Shown here one piece after another: positions 1-7,695 of a stretch of 64,000 bases of DNA. Position numbers and translations under genes: made by a program. The DNA comes from SHZI01 sp964417725. Its GTDB lineage: Bacteria > Pseudomonadota > Gammaproteobacteria > Steroidobacterales > GCA-2729495. The notes under the pieces are model-generated. The model was not told where the DNA came from. It searched no databases and worked only from the letters and a program-made list of their open reading frames with translations. The stretch lies in the NCBI GenBank assembly GCA_964417725.1, contig CAYQIV010000009.1:1-64000 (forward strand), given 5' to 3'. How positions within the stretch are numbered: the stretch's first letter is position 1; each line of letters begins with the position of its first letter.

Positions 1-55
1 CCCAGGGCCGGAGTCGAACCGGCACGGTCCTTGCGGTCCGGCGGATTTTAAGTCC
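1..55. repeat. Attachment-site direct repeat, distal copy
   Basis: These 55 bases are identical to 4823-4877 and stop matching at base 56. They correspond to the anticodon arm to acceptor part of tRNA-Leu without its 5' half, so they are the displaced tRNA fragment left by integration. The match may extend left of the window. Confidence 0.9.
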
Positions 56-172
56 TATTTCGGGCTTTTTTGCGCACCGTAGTACACAATCGGACTCAAC
101 GATAATCCTTGCAGAATAAGCCACTTACAGGTGGTTTCCAAGCGTATCGCGTTGCGGCCGTTTGTGTAGGTT

Positions 173-205
173 ACTGCACCACAACTGCACCACGATTACA
201 CCCGG
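173..205. repeat. Putative integrase arm-type sites, left end
   Basis: ACTGCACC occurs at 173-180 and 184-191. The second copy is followed after two bases by GATTACACCCGG (194-205). The same two blocks with the same two-base gap recur at 4727-4748 near the other end of the element. Matched short repeats just inside both ends of a tyrosine-recombinase element fit arm-type integrase or excisionase binding sites. The role is inferred; the repeat itself is directly visible. Confidence 0.5.
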
Positions 206-274
206 AAATCGTTACCAGACGCCGCAGGATCGCTTAATAGCCACCGTCAGGACGGGGCCAGTATCATTCGCCGT

Positions 275-634
275 ATGAAAGCACTACGCATCGCCTTGCT
301 TACAGTGGCCATGGTTTCCATGGCAGCCTGTGCATCTTTTAAACAGAACTTTCGTGGCGATCCTGTCAGCCGTGCGGAAGACGATGCGACCTACGTCAAG
401 AATTTCTGCACCGCGCTGGGCTTCGGGCCGGGATCACCCGAGTTTCCCAATTGCGTTTCGATTGCGATGACCAGGCGAGAAAGCCAGCGTCAGGCCGACC
501 AGGCCACGGATAGACGCAGGGAATCACAGTCAGACTATCAGAATGAGTTGCGCAGAACTCCGGGCAACGATGTCGCGTGCGCGAATGCCGTGGCCCGTGG
601 CAACCAGGGTGAAATCATGACCATGTGCGACTAG
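275..634 (+). CDS. Small predicted lipoprotein in the integrated element
   Basis: This is a 119-residue protein whose first 19 residues form a lipoprotein signal: a basic start, a hydrophobic stretch and a lipobox ending in cysteine (SMAAC). The mature part is polar and charged, with several cysteines, and I do not recognise a named family. It is the only plus-strand gene of the element and sits at the end farthest from the integrase, a usual place for cargo. The upstream region shows only a weak ribosome-binding site. A role such as envelope modification or exclusion of related elements is possible but is guesswork. Confidence 0.6.
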   Translation: MKALRIALLTVAMVSMAACASFKQNFRGDPVSRAEDDATYVKNFCTALGFGPGSPEFPNCVSIAMTRRESQRQADQATDRRRESQSDYQNELRRTPGNDVACANAVARGNQGEIMTMCD

Positions 635-650
635 TCGGGCTGTTTCCTTG

Positions 651-1022
651 TCAGATCCCGCCCTCGCCCGATGCCTCCATGGCGGCCTGCATTCGCAGGA
701 ACCCCCACGGGCTGCGGCGCAGTTGTCGCCGCTCCCATGCCACTGCCTTGCGTTGCTCCGCTCGAGTGAGGGGACAGGCTGGCAAGGGCACCCGCTCCCG
801 CCGGCAGCGCCGGCATTCCCTCAACCAGTCACGCAACCGTAACCATAGCTCCCGCTCGCCATAGTGCGGACTGTTGCGGGCGGATCTCGCCTTGCCCTCA
901 GCGGTGCGCGGCCCGGTGGAATGCTCCCAGGGGCGAACGCGGCGGGCCTGCTCAGCAGCGGCCTTGCGCCGTTCCGGTGTCCAGGCAAGGGAAGGCACGG
1001 GGCTTTTCCGTTGATGCGCCAC
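651..1022 (-). CDS. Small mobile-element protein of unknown function
   Basis: This is a 123-residue, strongly basic protein. Its N-terminal third contains a pattern typical of small proteins on phages and integrated elements: a WTPERRKAAAE segment followed by a PWEHSTGPRTAEGKARSARN segment. The rest is arginine-rich and helical, with several cysteines. It is the last gene of the minus-strand element operon and starts 28 bases after the TubC-like gene ends. Nucleic-acid binding is plausible from the charge, but no function is known to me. Confidence 0.6.
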   Translation of the reverse strand: MAHQRKSPVPSLAWTPERRKAAAEQARRVRPWEHSTGPRTAEGKARSARNSPHYGERELWLRLRDWLRECRRCRRERVPLPACPLTRAEQRKAVAWERRQLRRSPWGFLRMQAAMEASGEGGI

Positions 1023-1049
1023 GAATTACCTGGGCAGGTATTCCACAGA

Positions 1050-1511
1050 TCAAACTTGATCCCCGAGAACGGTTGCCACGTATAGCGCCAGCCCGCCCGG
1101 TGTCATCAACTCGCGGTCGCCATAGTCGGCCCTTTCCAGGTGTTCCAGCACCTCAGCCGGGATGCGTTGCTGGCCGGTGCTGCGATTCCAGGCGGCCACC
1201 AGCTCGCAGATTCGCCGCTCAGCCTCATACCGCGATGGTGCGCAGGCGGGCAGACTGCCCCGCTCCTGCTCCCAGACAGGCCGCCACTGCCGCTGCCACT
1301 GCCGGATAGCGTCTGGTTGCTGCCCGCTGCGGGCTACCGGCCCGCCAGGCGAAACGTGGCCCAGCACCCGCTTGATTTGCTCACTATGCCGGCGGATCAG
1401 GGTGCGGGTTTCCTCGGTCAGGGCAGACGCCGGGCCAGCGCGGAGCCGGCCATCCTCGAGGTGCAGCACGACACCTCGGGCGGTCAGGTCAGCAATCACC
1501 TGCAAGGTCAT
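1050..1511 (-). CDS. TubC N-terminal docking-domain-like protein
   Basis: This is a 153-residue protein. Its first 50 residues resemble the TubC-type N-terminal fold seen in element-borne proteins: an LxxLxxRGVxLxLEDGRLRAGPA stretch followed by a helix with TEETRTLIRRHSEQIKRVL. The remainder is polar with several tryptophans. Its ATG overlaps the stop of the upstream ATPase gene by four bases, so the two are probably translationally coupled. In such elements this kind of protein often accompanies primase/helicase genes. The family link is by motif only and the function is unknown. Confidence 0.55.
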   Translation of the reverse strand: MTLQVIADLTARGVVLHLEDGRLRAGPASALTEETRTLIRRHSEQIKRVLGHVSPGGPVARSGQQPDAIRQWQRQWRPVWEQERGSLPACAPSRYEAERRICELVAAWNRSTGQQRIPAEVLEHLERADYGDRELMTPGGLALYVATVLGDQV

Positions 1512-2857
1512 CCGAAGTCCTCCATCCCATCGGCGGCGGTGTCATTCGTGCCGAACACGGAACCGTGGCACAAATGGGAGGACGGGCCTTTTCCGTCACC
1601 AGAAATGTGCAAATCTGCCGGGGTTTTTCCATTCGTGCCAAAACCTCCATTCGTGCCAACGTTTCTTGTTCGGTGAACGGCTGGCACAGATGGCACCGAT
1701 GGCGGCAGCCACCAGCTACCGGCTCCGAAGCCGCGACGCTCCACCGTCACGCCGGCATGGTCTCGGGCGCGGCCCAGGGTGCGAGAGGGTATGTTGTCGG
1801 CCCTGGCGTGTTTCATAATCTCGGCCCGACTCATGCCACCCTCCGGCAGCCGGTCCAGCAACCAGTCGGCCGCTTCCTCCACGGCGGAACGCTCCTCCGG
1901 GTCCGTGTAGGTCTCGGCCTCCGCCAGCACATCGCGGGCAGTGCCGGGGACGACTCCCTTCCACACGACTCGGGATGCGGTGATCAGTGAACCGGCCTCA
2001 ATAGGAACCTGCTCAAGGGCATAGCGGAACCCGCCCGCATCATCGCCAAGGTTGGATTTCGCCCGCATCAGCACCCGTGCCGGTTCCTCGGCGGTGCTAC
2101 TCTCCCGTTCCTTGGCCGCTGCCCATACCACTCGGGCCAGCGCACCGAAGGCAATGGAGCCGGTGACGCGCTCCACCGGGTCATTTCCCCGTGTGCCCTT
2201 CGAGAAGTGCGTAATGCCCAGGATGGCGCAACCGGTATCCCTGGCCAGATCCGCAACCGGCTGGAGTCCACGCCGGACTTCCGCATTCTTGTGACTGTCA
2301 CCCGCCACCGCCGACACGATAGAGTCCAGCACCAGCAGGGCCGGTGGCTCTGGCCGGGCTGCCATGGCCTGCTCGAGCAGCGACATATGTTCAGCAGGGT
2401 CAAAGGGCCGCTGCCCGTCATTGATGCCGGTAATCAGATGAAACCGTTCCAGGTCGCCGCCATTCGCCAGCAGACGCGGCACCAGGGTGTCCGCCAGGTC
2501 ATCCTCACCGCTCCACATCAGGACGCATCGCTGCTCTGGCCGGGTGCCGTCAGGTAATGGCCTGCCGCTGGTTATCGCAGCCGCAATCGCCAGCGCCACG
2601 GTGGTTTTTCCGACACCAGGCGGGCCAGCCAGGATGTGCAGCTTCCCCTCGGCCAGCCATCCCGGCCATAACCAGCTCACCGCCTCCGGCTGGACGCTTG
2701 CCGCAGGCACTATGTCCACGGTTTCGGGCGGCGGCCCGCTATTGCTGGCCTTCTCGGGTTTGCGTTTCTGCTCGGCATTCAACCGCTCAATAGATGCGGT
2801 GATCTCCGACAGCGGACCCTTCAGGTACTCGTAATCGGGCAGCGTCCCGTTACTCAT
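1508..2857 (-). CDS. RepA-like AAA ATPase, putative element replicative helicase
   Basis: This is a 449-residue P-loop ATPase of the RepA/AAA_25 kind. The Walker A motif GPPGVGKTT is at residues 78-86, and the Walker B segment ALLVLDS follows about 100 residues later, with a downstream ITHFSKG sensor-like segment. The C-terminal third has a probable winged-helix stretch and then a low-complexity tail. Such proteins are hexameric helicases or replication proteins of plasmids and integrated elements, so this one probably drives replication of the excised circle. The gene overlaps its upstream neighbour by 8 bases and its downstream neighbour by 4. No separate primase gene is visible. Confidence 0.75.
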   Translation of the reverse strand: MSNGTLPDYEYLKGPLSEITASIERLNAEQKRKPEKASNSGPPPETVDIVPAASVQPEAVSWLWPGWLAEGKLHILAGPPGVGKTTVALAIAAAITSGRPLPDGTRPEQRCVLMWSGEDDLADTLVPRLLANGGDLERFHLITGINDGQRPFDPAEHMSLLEQAMAARPEPPALLVLDSIVSAVAGDSHKNAEVRRGLQPVADLARDTGCAILGITHFSKGTRGNDPVERVTGSIAFGALARVVWAAAKERESSTAEEPARVLMRAKSNLGDDAGGFRYALEQVPIEAGSLITASRVVWKGVVPGTARDVLAEAETYTDPEERSAVEEAADWLLDRLPEGGMSRAEIMKHARADNIPSRTLGRARDHAGVTVERRGFGAGSWWLPPSVPSVPAVHRTRNVGTNGGFGTNGKTPADLHISGDGKGPSSHLCHGSVFGTNDTAADGMEDFG

Positions 2858-3158
2858 GGTGCTGCCCCGTCACCGGCACCCTGGCCGCCCTCGCACCGCC
2901 GGCCTGCATCCAGGCGAACCAGCGCGGCACGTTGATGTAGAGCCGGGGTTGCGGGTCACGCTTGCCGCCGCCCTCGCTTGCCGGCCACACCTCGAGGACT
3001 GCCCCGTAAGCGTTCAGGCCATTGGTGGCGCGGTCACGCAGTACCCATCGCAGGGCATGGACGCTGCGGTACAGGTGAGGAAACCGGGCTGCGAATACGG
3101 TTGGCGGCAGCAGTTGATCGCCGAGACTGGCGACAGGATCGATTGAGGGCAATGTCAT
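2850..3158 (-). CDS. Small protein, possibly excisionase- or AlpA-like
   Basis: This protein has about 102 residues. The ATG at 3158 is preferred over an upstream TTG at 3176 because a GGAG lies about 9 bases before it. The middle part contains FAARFPHLYRSVHALRWVLRD, which looks like a short helix-turn-helix of the kind seen in excisionase/AlpA-type regulators, followed by a beta-like segment ending in INVPRWFAWM. Its position between the integrase-HTH pair and the replication ATPase fits a directionality factor or replication regulator. The assignment rests on context and a weak motif. Confidence 0.45.
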   Translation of the reverse strand: MTLPSIDPVASLGDQLLPPTVFAARFPHLYRSVHALRWVLRDRATNGLNAYGAVLEVWPASEGGGKRDPQPRLYINVPRWFAWMQAGGARAARVPVTGQHHE

Positions 3159-3221
3159 CGTTTCGCACTCCGTCAAGGTTGACGATGGGTGCGAGTATCC
3201 GGTTGCCCAGCTACCGGACTG

Positions 3222-3250
3222 CCGAAAAATAAATGCGAATTATTTTTCGG
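3222..3250 (-). terminator. Hairpin overlapping the end of the HTH gene
   Basis: CCGAAAAATA (3222-3231) and TATTTTTCGG (3241-3250) form a perfect 10-bp inverted repeat around a 9-base loop. It covers the stop codon of the HTH gene (3240-3242) and lies in the 81-base gap before the next element gene. It could partly terminate the int-HTH transcript or act as an operator. The AT-rich part faces the loop, which is not the classic intrinsic-terminator shape. Confidence 0.4.
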
Positions 3251-3602
3251 GCTTCTTACGGTGCCGCCGGATGGTGTCGGGATGTACGCCTTGCAACTCG
3301 GCGGCCACGTGTTTCGGCAACCCTTTCTGGGTCAGTTCCTCAACCTTCTGCAGCACTTCTGGGGTTACTTTTCTTTTGCGGCCACGTGTTTCTGGCCAGA
3401 CGAAATCCACCAGTAACGGCATTACCTTCCACAGTTCCTTAGGGTCAGCCTGGAATTGCTCGGCAATGTCATAAATCTTATCCGCTGCCCGGTACTTCAT
3501 GACTTCCTTCCAGGCCTCATGATTCCCATCCCTTGGCGGAAATTCCAGAACAACAACTGGCCGCCCGCGACCCGGCGGCCGCTGCAAGACCTTTTTCCTC
3601 AT
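3240..3602 (-). CDS. Small helix-turn-helix DNA-binding protein
   Basis: This is a 120-residue protein starting at ATG 3602, which overlaps the integrase stop codon by four bases. The C-terminal 40 residues form a homeodomain-like, resolvase-type helix-turn-helix: TPEVLQKVEELTQKGLPKHV, then a recognition helix with HPDTIRRHRKK. The N-terminal half is charged, with WKEVMKYRAADKIYDIAEQF. The coupling to the integrase suggests a regulator of integration or excision. Alternatively it is a general element repressor. No ligand domain is visible. Confidence 0.6.
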   Translation of the reverse strand: MRKKVLQRPPGRGRPVVVLEFPPRDGNHEAWKEVMKYRAADKIYDIAEQFQADPKELWKVMPLLVDFVWPETRGRKRKVTPEVLQKVEELTQKGLPKHVAAELQGVHPDTIRRHRKKPEK

Positions 3603-4672
3603 TTCGCCACCCGCTTCTGAAGTGCAGCCAATGCGTGTTCCTCGCCGGTCTTGGTGTACCGGTGCGCCATGGCCAGGGTTTTGTGGCCAGTCAGCGCCAT
3701 GATTTCGAAGGCAGTTGCCCCGCCCCGCCCGGCCTCCGTGGCCGCCGAGTGCCGCAGGGAATGAATCACCAGCATTTCCCCGAGTGCATCGGGCTTGGCC
3801 AGCTCCGCCGCCTGCCTTGCCTGCCGGAAGGCGGTATCCATGAAAGCCGGCACGGTGTCGCGCCACGGTGACGGGAATACCCAAGGGCAACCGTCACGCA
3901 GGATCGCGGTCTGCTCCCTGATGGCAGCCAGGGCATCGCCTACCAGCGGCACCGTCCGGGGAATGCCGGTCTTGGTGTCGTGGAACGTGATCCGGCCGGC
4001 TTCGAGGTCCACGTATTCCCATCGCAGGTGGCGGGCTTCGCTGCTCCGTGCTGCGGTCCCGTAAATCACCCGCAGGAAGTTCCTGACTTGCGACTCCGCC
4101 GCATACGGACCATGCCCGGTGGCCAGCCGTTCGCAGGCAGCCATGAGGGCTTTCCATTCCCTCGAGGTGATAACCCGCTCGCGTCGCTTGCCCTCGCTGC
4201 GGCGCTCCACCCCGGCGCACGGGTTGTAGACCAGCCAGCGGCGAGTCCTGACCGCATACCGGAACAGGCGCGACAGTGCGGACCGGTAGCGATTCACGGT
4301 CGCACCAGTCAAACCGTCTGCTTCGAGCCGGTGCAGGTTGTCGGCAATCAGGTCCGGTGTGACCTTGGCCAGCGGCAACCGGCCCAACCGGGCGGTCCAC
4401 CATTCGAGGTGCCGGCGGGTGTCGCTGCCAGACTTGCGGGCGCGAAACTCGGCGGTCTCGGTAAAGGCGGTCACCGCCTCCCGAAGCGTGAGCCGCCCTC
4501 GCGTTATGCCGGCCTGCCCGGCCTGGCGTTCAACCTGGACTTTGGCGGCGCACCGCTTGGCGTCGTCATAGCTCAGGAAGGTCTTGGAAAATGACGGGTA
4601 GCCGGTGGTACGGTCCTGCACCCGGTAGGTCCGCATCCCATCGGCACGCTTGCGCTTGATGATGACAGCCAT
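3599..4672 (-). CDS. int: Tyrosine-recombinase integrase
   Basis: This is a 357-residue phage-type integrase, the enzyme expected to insert and excise the element at the tRNA-Leu 3' end. An N-terminal arm-binding region comes first. A SAM-like core-binding domain follows at about 60-160, and the catalytic domain spans about 165-345. The catalytic set is visible as Arg209 (AARSSEA), Lys234 (DTKTG), His304 and Arg307 (HSLRH), His330 (LTGH) and Tyr339 (HRYTK). The length and full catalytic set argue for an active enzyme. It lies about 150 bases from the tRNA and reads away from it. Confidence 0.93.
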   Translation of the reverse strand: MAVIIKRKRADGMRTYRVQDRTTGYPSFSKTFLSYDDAKRCAAKVQVERQAGQAGITRGRLTLREAVTAFTETAEFRARKSGSDTRRHLEWWTARLGRLPLAKVTPDLIADNLHRLEADGLTGATVNRYRSALSRLFRYAVRTRRWLVYNPCAGVERRSEGKRRERVITSREWKALMAACERLATGHGPYAAESQVRNFLRVIYGTAARSSEARHLRWEYVDLEAGRITFHDTKTGIPRTVPLVGDALAAIREQTAILRDGCPWVFPSPWRDTVPAFMDTAFRQARQAAELAKPDALGEMLVIHSLRHSAATEAGRGGATAFEIMALTGHKTLAMAHRYTKTGEEHALAALQKRVAK

Positions 4673-4726
4673 GGTGCCGGTTGCCGTGACTCAACAGGAC
4701 ACCAACTATCGCAGAATCGGGGTGTC

Positions 4727-4748
4727 ACTGCACCCGGATTACACCCGG
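4727..4748. repeat. Putative integrase arm-type site, right end
   Basis: ACTGCACC (4727-4734), two bases, then GATTACACCCGG (4737-4748). This differs from 184-205 at only the two spacer bases, in the same orientation. It lies upstream of the integrase start and 74 bases from the att repeat, so it may also touch control of int expression. Confidence 0.5.
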
Positions 4749-4820
4749 CGGAAATGCCCTGAGTATGGTTCTTGAGGGGCGGACCCGGGGAAAATGGCTC
4801 AACCATGCGGGTTTCGGGCC

Positions 4821-4906
4821 TGCCCAGGGCCGGAGTCGAACCGGCACGGTCCTTGCGGTCCGGCGGATTTTAAGTCCGCTGCGTCTACCAGTTCCGCCAC
4901 CCGGGC
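4821..4906 (-). tRNA. tRNA-Leu(TAA)
   Basis: An 86-nt class II tRNA with a long variable arm. The acceptor stem GCCCGGG pairs with CCTGGGC (one G-U), and the anticodon loop CTTAAAA gives anticodon TAA, reading UUA. The T-arm GGTTCGACTC is present, the discriminator is A, and CCA is not encoded. Its 3' half is the integration site of the neighbouring element. It corresponds to leuZ in the E. coli order pgsA-glyW-cysT-leuZ. Confidence 0.96.
4823..4877. repeat. Attachment-site direct repeat, tRNA-proximal copy
   Basis: This copy is identical to 1-55 and lies inside the intact tRNA-Leu gene, covering the 3' half from the anticodon arm to near the 3' end. It marks the core within which the integrase recombines. 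Confidence 0.9.
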
Positions 4907-4920
4907 ATCGTTGGTAGCAG

Positions 4921-4994
4921 TGGAGGCTAGGGTCGGAATCGAACCGGCGTACACGGCTTTGCAGGCCGCTGCATGACCACTCTGCCACCTAGCC
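4921..4994 (-). tRNA. tRNA-Cys(GCA)
   Basis: A 74-nt cloverleaf starting GGCTAGG. The anticodon loop CTGCAAA gives GCA, the T-arm is GGTTCGATTCC, and it ends with discriminator T and an encoded CCA. It is the middle gene of the Gly-Cys-Leu tRNA cluster and is probably processed from a common transcript. Confidence 0.96.
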
Positions 4995-5106
4995 CCGGCT
5001 GCTGATGCGGCCGCACTGTAGCACAGCGCCTGTCCGGCAATCGCCGGCGCAGGGTACCTCGCGGCCGGGCGGCTGCCAGACCAGGCCTGCTGTGCGCAAG
5101 GGGTTA

Positions 5107-5182
5107 TGGAGCGGGAAACCGGGCTCGAACCGGCGACCTATACCTTGGCAAGGTATCGCTCTACCAACTGAGCTATTCCCGC
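5107..5182 (-). tRNA. tRNA-Gly(GCC)
   Basis: A 76-nt cloverleaf beginning GCGGGAATAGCTCAGTTGG. The anticodon loop TTGCCAA gives GCC, and it ends with TCCA. It lies 39 bases downstream of pgsA on the same strand and leads the tRNA cluster. Confidence 0.97.
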
Positions 5183-5221
5183 TTGCAAGGGACGCCTATG
5201 CTACCGGGCGGTGGTTTCATG

Positions 5222-5791
5222 TCAAGAAAGTTGTGCGCGTTCCGCGCCTGCAGGCGTCCAGGCCGCCCTGATGTAGCCGACCATCGAGCCAATGGTCAGC
5301 ATGGCGGCGAGCACCAGAAACCCCGTGCCGACCTGGTAGATGAACGAGGGATTCCCCAGCAGCATGCAGCACAAACCCGTCATCTGGGTAATCGTCTTGA
5401 GCTTGCCGTAGCCCGACACGGCGACCCTCGAGCTCGTACCCAGCGCAGCCATCCACTCACGGAGGGCGGACACGGCAATCTCCCGGCCGATGATGACACC
5501 GGCCAGCAGGGCCACGATCAGGCGCGGATCGGACTGGACCAGCATGATCAGTGCCGTCGCAACCATCAGTTTGTCGGCAACCGGATCCAGGAAGGCGCCG
5601 AAAGGAGAGGTCTGCCCGAGGCGTCGGGCCAGATAACCGTCAAGCCAGTCTGTCAGTGCCGCAACAAGGAAAATCAGCGCCGCACCCAGTCGGGCCCACG
5701 GTACCGGCAGGTAAAACACCACCGCAACCAGCGGGATCGCCGCAACCCGCACCCACGTCAGTGCCGTTGCAATGTTCAGTACAGGTTTCAT
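5222..5791 (-). CDS. pgsA: CDP-diacylglycerol-glycerol-3-phosphate 3-phosphatidyltransferase
   Basis: This is a 189-residue integral membrane protein that makes phosphatidylglycerol phosphate from CDP-diacylglycerol and glycerol 3-phosphate, the committed step to phosphatidylglycerol and cardiolipin. The full CDP-alcohol phosphotransferase motif is visible: Asp48, Asp51-Gly52, Ala55-Arg56, Gly65, Asp69, Asp73. Several hydrophobic segments and a normal length support the call. It follows uvrC on the same strand and precedes the Gly-Cys-Leu tRNAs, an order conserved in gammaproteobacteria. A TTAGAAT box at the end of uvrC may give it its own promoter. Confidence 0.96.
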   Translation of the reverse strand: MKPVLNIATALTWVRVAAIPLVAVVFYLPVPWARLGAALIFLVAALTDWLDGYLARRLGQTSPFGAFLDPVADKLMVATALIMLVQSDPRLIVALLAGVIIGREIAVSALREWMAALGTSSRVAVSGYGKLKTITQMTGLCCMLLGNPSFIYQVGTGFLVLAAMLTIGSMVGYIRAAWTPAGAERAQLS

Positions 5792-5822
5792 CGACTGCGA
5801 TCACCCGGGCATCATTCCGCGC

Positions 5823-5829
5823 CAATTCT
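5823..5829 (-). promoter_or_regulatory. Possible -10 element for pgsA
   Basis: On the minus strand TTAGAAT lies 32 bases upstream of the pgsA ATG and overlaps the uvrC stop region. It resembles the CTAGAAT boxes found before several other genes here. No convincing -35 box is seen. Confidence 0.35.
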
Positions 5830-7654
5830 AACCACTCCGGCCATGCAGGTGTTCATGGATCCGCCGGGCCAGCGTCTGGCTGATGCCCTTTACACGCGCC
5901 AGGTCGCCGATACCGGCTGCGCGGATCGCGGCAAGGCCGCCGAACTGCCGCAGCAGCGCGCGTCGACGCGTCGGCCCGAGGCCAGGGATGGCCTCCAGCG
6001 GTGAAGCCTGCTGGGCCCGACCCCGGCGCAGCCGGTGACCCGCCACGGCAAAACGGTGGGCCTCGTCGCGGATCCGCTGGATGAGATGCAACGCCGGTGA
6101 GTCGGCCGGCAGTTGGAAGCCATCACGCGTGCCTGGCCGGAACAATCGCTCCTCGCCGGCACGGCGAGAGCTGCCCTTGGCGACACCGATCAACGGAACG
6201 TCGGCGAGGCCAGCCTCCTCGAGGGCCTGCAGGGCCCTCGCAACCTGTCCCCGGCCACCATCGACCAGCACCAGATCTGGAACCGGCACCTCGCCGCGTT
6301 GCACGCGGGCATAGCGACGCCGCAACATCCCGGCCAGGGCACCATAGTCATCTCCTGCGGCCACGCCACTGATGTTATAGCGGCGATAGTCCCGGCGCTG
6401 CGGGCCTTCAGGGCCGAAAACGACGCAGCTGCCCACCGTTTCCGCGCCACTGGTATGGCTGACATCGAAACACTCGACGCGTCGCAACGCGACGCCGGGC
6501 GACAGCGCGCGCTCGAGTTGCGCCCACAGATCGCTCCACGAGCGGCCCGCGGCGAGGTAGACGGCAAGGCCCTGCCCTGCGTTCTGGTCCGCCATGTGCA
6601 GCCAGCGCTGGCGCACGCCGCGCACCTCGCGCCGGATCCGGACCTGCGTGCCGGCGCCCTGCGAGAGGGCTGCTTCCAGGGTTTGCCGGTCACTGATGCG
6701 CCGGGGCACGATGATTTCGGCTGGCGGCTGATGTGTCAGGTAATGCTGGGTGATGAACGCCGAAAAAATCTCATCCTCGTCGGCATCGACCGCCATGCGC
6801 GGGAAGAAATGCTGACTGCCGAGCACCCGGCCATTGCGGATCGTCACCAATGCGATGCAGGCCGTTCCCTCGCCGACCTGCAGTCCGAGTACATCGGCGT
6901 TGACGATACCGCCCGTCGTTACCGCCTGGTCGGTCTGTATGCGCCGGATCATTGCGATCCTGTCGCGGATGCGTGCCGCCGCCTCGTAATCGCGATTCTT
7001 TGCCAGCGACTCCATGCGCACGACCAGCGCTTCGATCACGGCGTCATCGCGCCCCTGGATGAAAAGCACGGTGTCCTCGACATCTTTCCGGTAATCCTCC
7101 GCACTGACATGCCCGACGCACGGGCCGGTACAGCGATGGATCTGATACTGCAGGCAGGCCCGGGTGCGGTTGGAGAAAAAGCTGTCGGTACACTGCCGGA
7201 CACGGAACAGCTTCTGCATCTGGACCAGCAGTTCCCGCACGGCCCTGGTGTCGGGCCACGGGCCGAAGTAGCGGCCGCGACGTCCCCTGGCACCCCGGTG
7301 GAAACTGACCCGGGGGAAGGGTTGCTCAGTCGAGATGTGTATCCATGGATAGCTTTTGTCATCCCTCAGCACGACATTGAAGCGCGGCAGGTGCGCCTTG
7401 ATCAACGTACCCTCGAGCAGCAACGCCTCCTGCTCGGTCGCGGTGACGGTAACTTCCACCCGGACGGTTTCCGCCATCAGGTTGGCCGTCTTTCCCGCCA
7501 TGGCGCGGGCACCGAAGTAGCTGGCGACGCGCCGGCGAAGGTTGCGCGCCTTGCCGACATAGAGGATTTTTCCGCCAGCGTCGATCATGCGATAGACGCC
7601 CGGCCCCTGCGTCAGCGAGGCAAGAAAACGCCGGACATCGAAACCTGGCTTCAT
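5828..7654 (-). CDS. uvrC: Excinuclease ABC subunit C
   Basis: This is a 608-residue protein, normal for UvrC, which makes the dual incisions in nucleotide excision repair after UvrA/UvrB damage recognition. A GIY-YIG nuclease domain opens the protein (GPGVYRMIDAGGKILYVGKA, about residues 18-37). A UVR UvrB-binding segment follows at about 200-235, then the RNase-H-like C-terminal nuclease region (about 380-530, with FDVSHTSG and LVLVDGGRGQ). The C-terminal helix-hairpin-helix region includes AIPGLGPTRRRALL. It is followed by pgsA, as in other gammaproteobacteria. Confidence 0.97.
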   Translation of the reverse strand: MKPGFDVRRFLASLTQGPGVYRMIDAGGKILYVGKARNLRRRVASYFGARAMAGKTANLMAETVRVEVTVTATEQEALLLEGTLIKAHLPRFNVVLRDDKSYPWIHISTEQPFPRVSFHRGARGRRGRYFGPWPDTRAVRELLVQMQKLFRVRQCTDSFFSNRTRACLQYQIHRCTGPCVGHVSAEDYRKDVEDTVLFIQGRDDAVIEALVVRMESLAKNRDYEAAARIRDRIAMIRRIQTDQAVTTGGIVNADVLGLQVGEGTACIALVTIRNGRVLGSQHFFPRMAVDADEDEIFSAFITQHYLTHQPPAEIIVPRRISDRQTLEAALSQGAGTQVRIRREVRGVRQRWLHMADQNAGQGLAVYLAAGRSWSDLWAQLERALSPGVALRRVECFDVSHTSGAETVGSCVVFGPEGPQRRDYRRYNISGVAAGDDYGALAGMLRRRYARVQRGEVPVPDLVLVDGGRGQVARALQALEEAGLADVPLIGVAKGSSRRAGEERLFRPGTRDGFQLPADSPALHLIQRIRDEAHRFAVAGHRLRRGRAQQASPLEAIPGLGPTRRRALLRQFGGLAAIRAAGIGDLARVKGISQTLARRIHEHLHGRSG

Positions 7655-7695
7655 GGCGCTGCCGTGTTGCCGGCCCAGTCCGCGTTCGGCGACGG

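Larger units (their letters stand above)
1..4877. mobile_element. Small integrative element in the tRNA-Leu(TAA) 3' end
   Basis: A segment of about 4.8 kb lies between two identical 55-bp copies of the tRNA-Leu 3' half (1-55 and 4823-4877). The copy at 4823-4877 belongs to the intact tRNA gene and the copy at 1-55 is a displaced fragment, which is the usual footprint of tyrosine-recombinase integration at a tRNA 3' end. The integrase lies next to the intact tRNA and reads away from it. Six genes run on the minus strand (integrase, HTH, excisionase-like, ATPase, TubC-like, small protein) and one lipoprotein gene lies on the plus strand. No structural, packaging, relaxase or conjugation gene is visible, so autonomous transfer is unlikely. 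The outer limit of the left repeat may lie before base 1. Confidence 0.88.
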
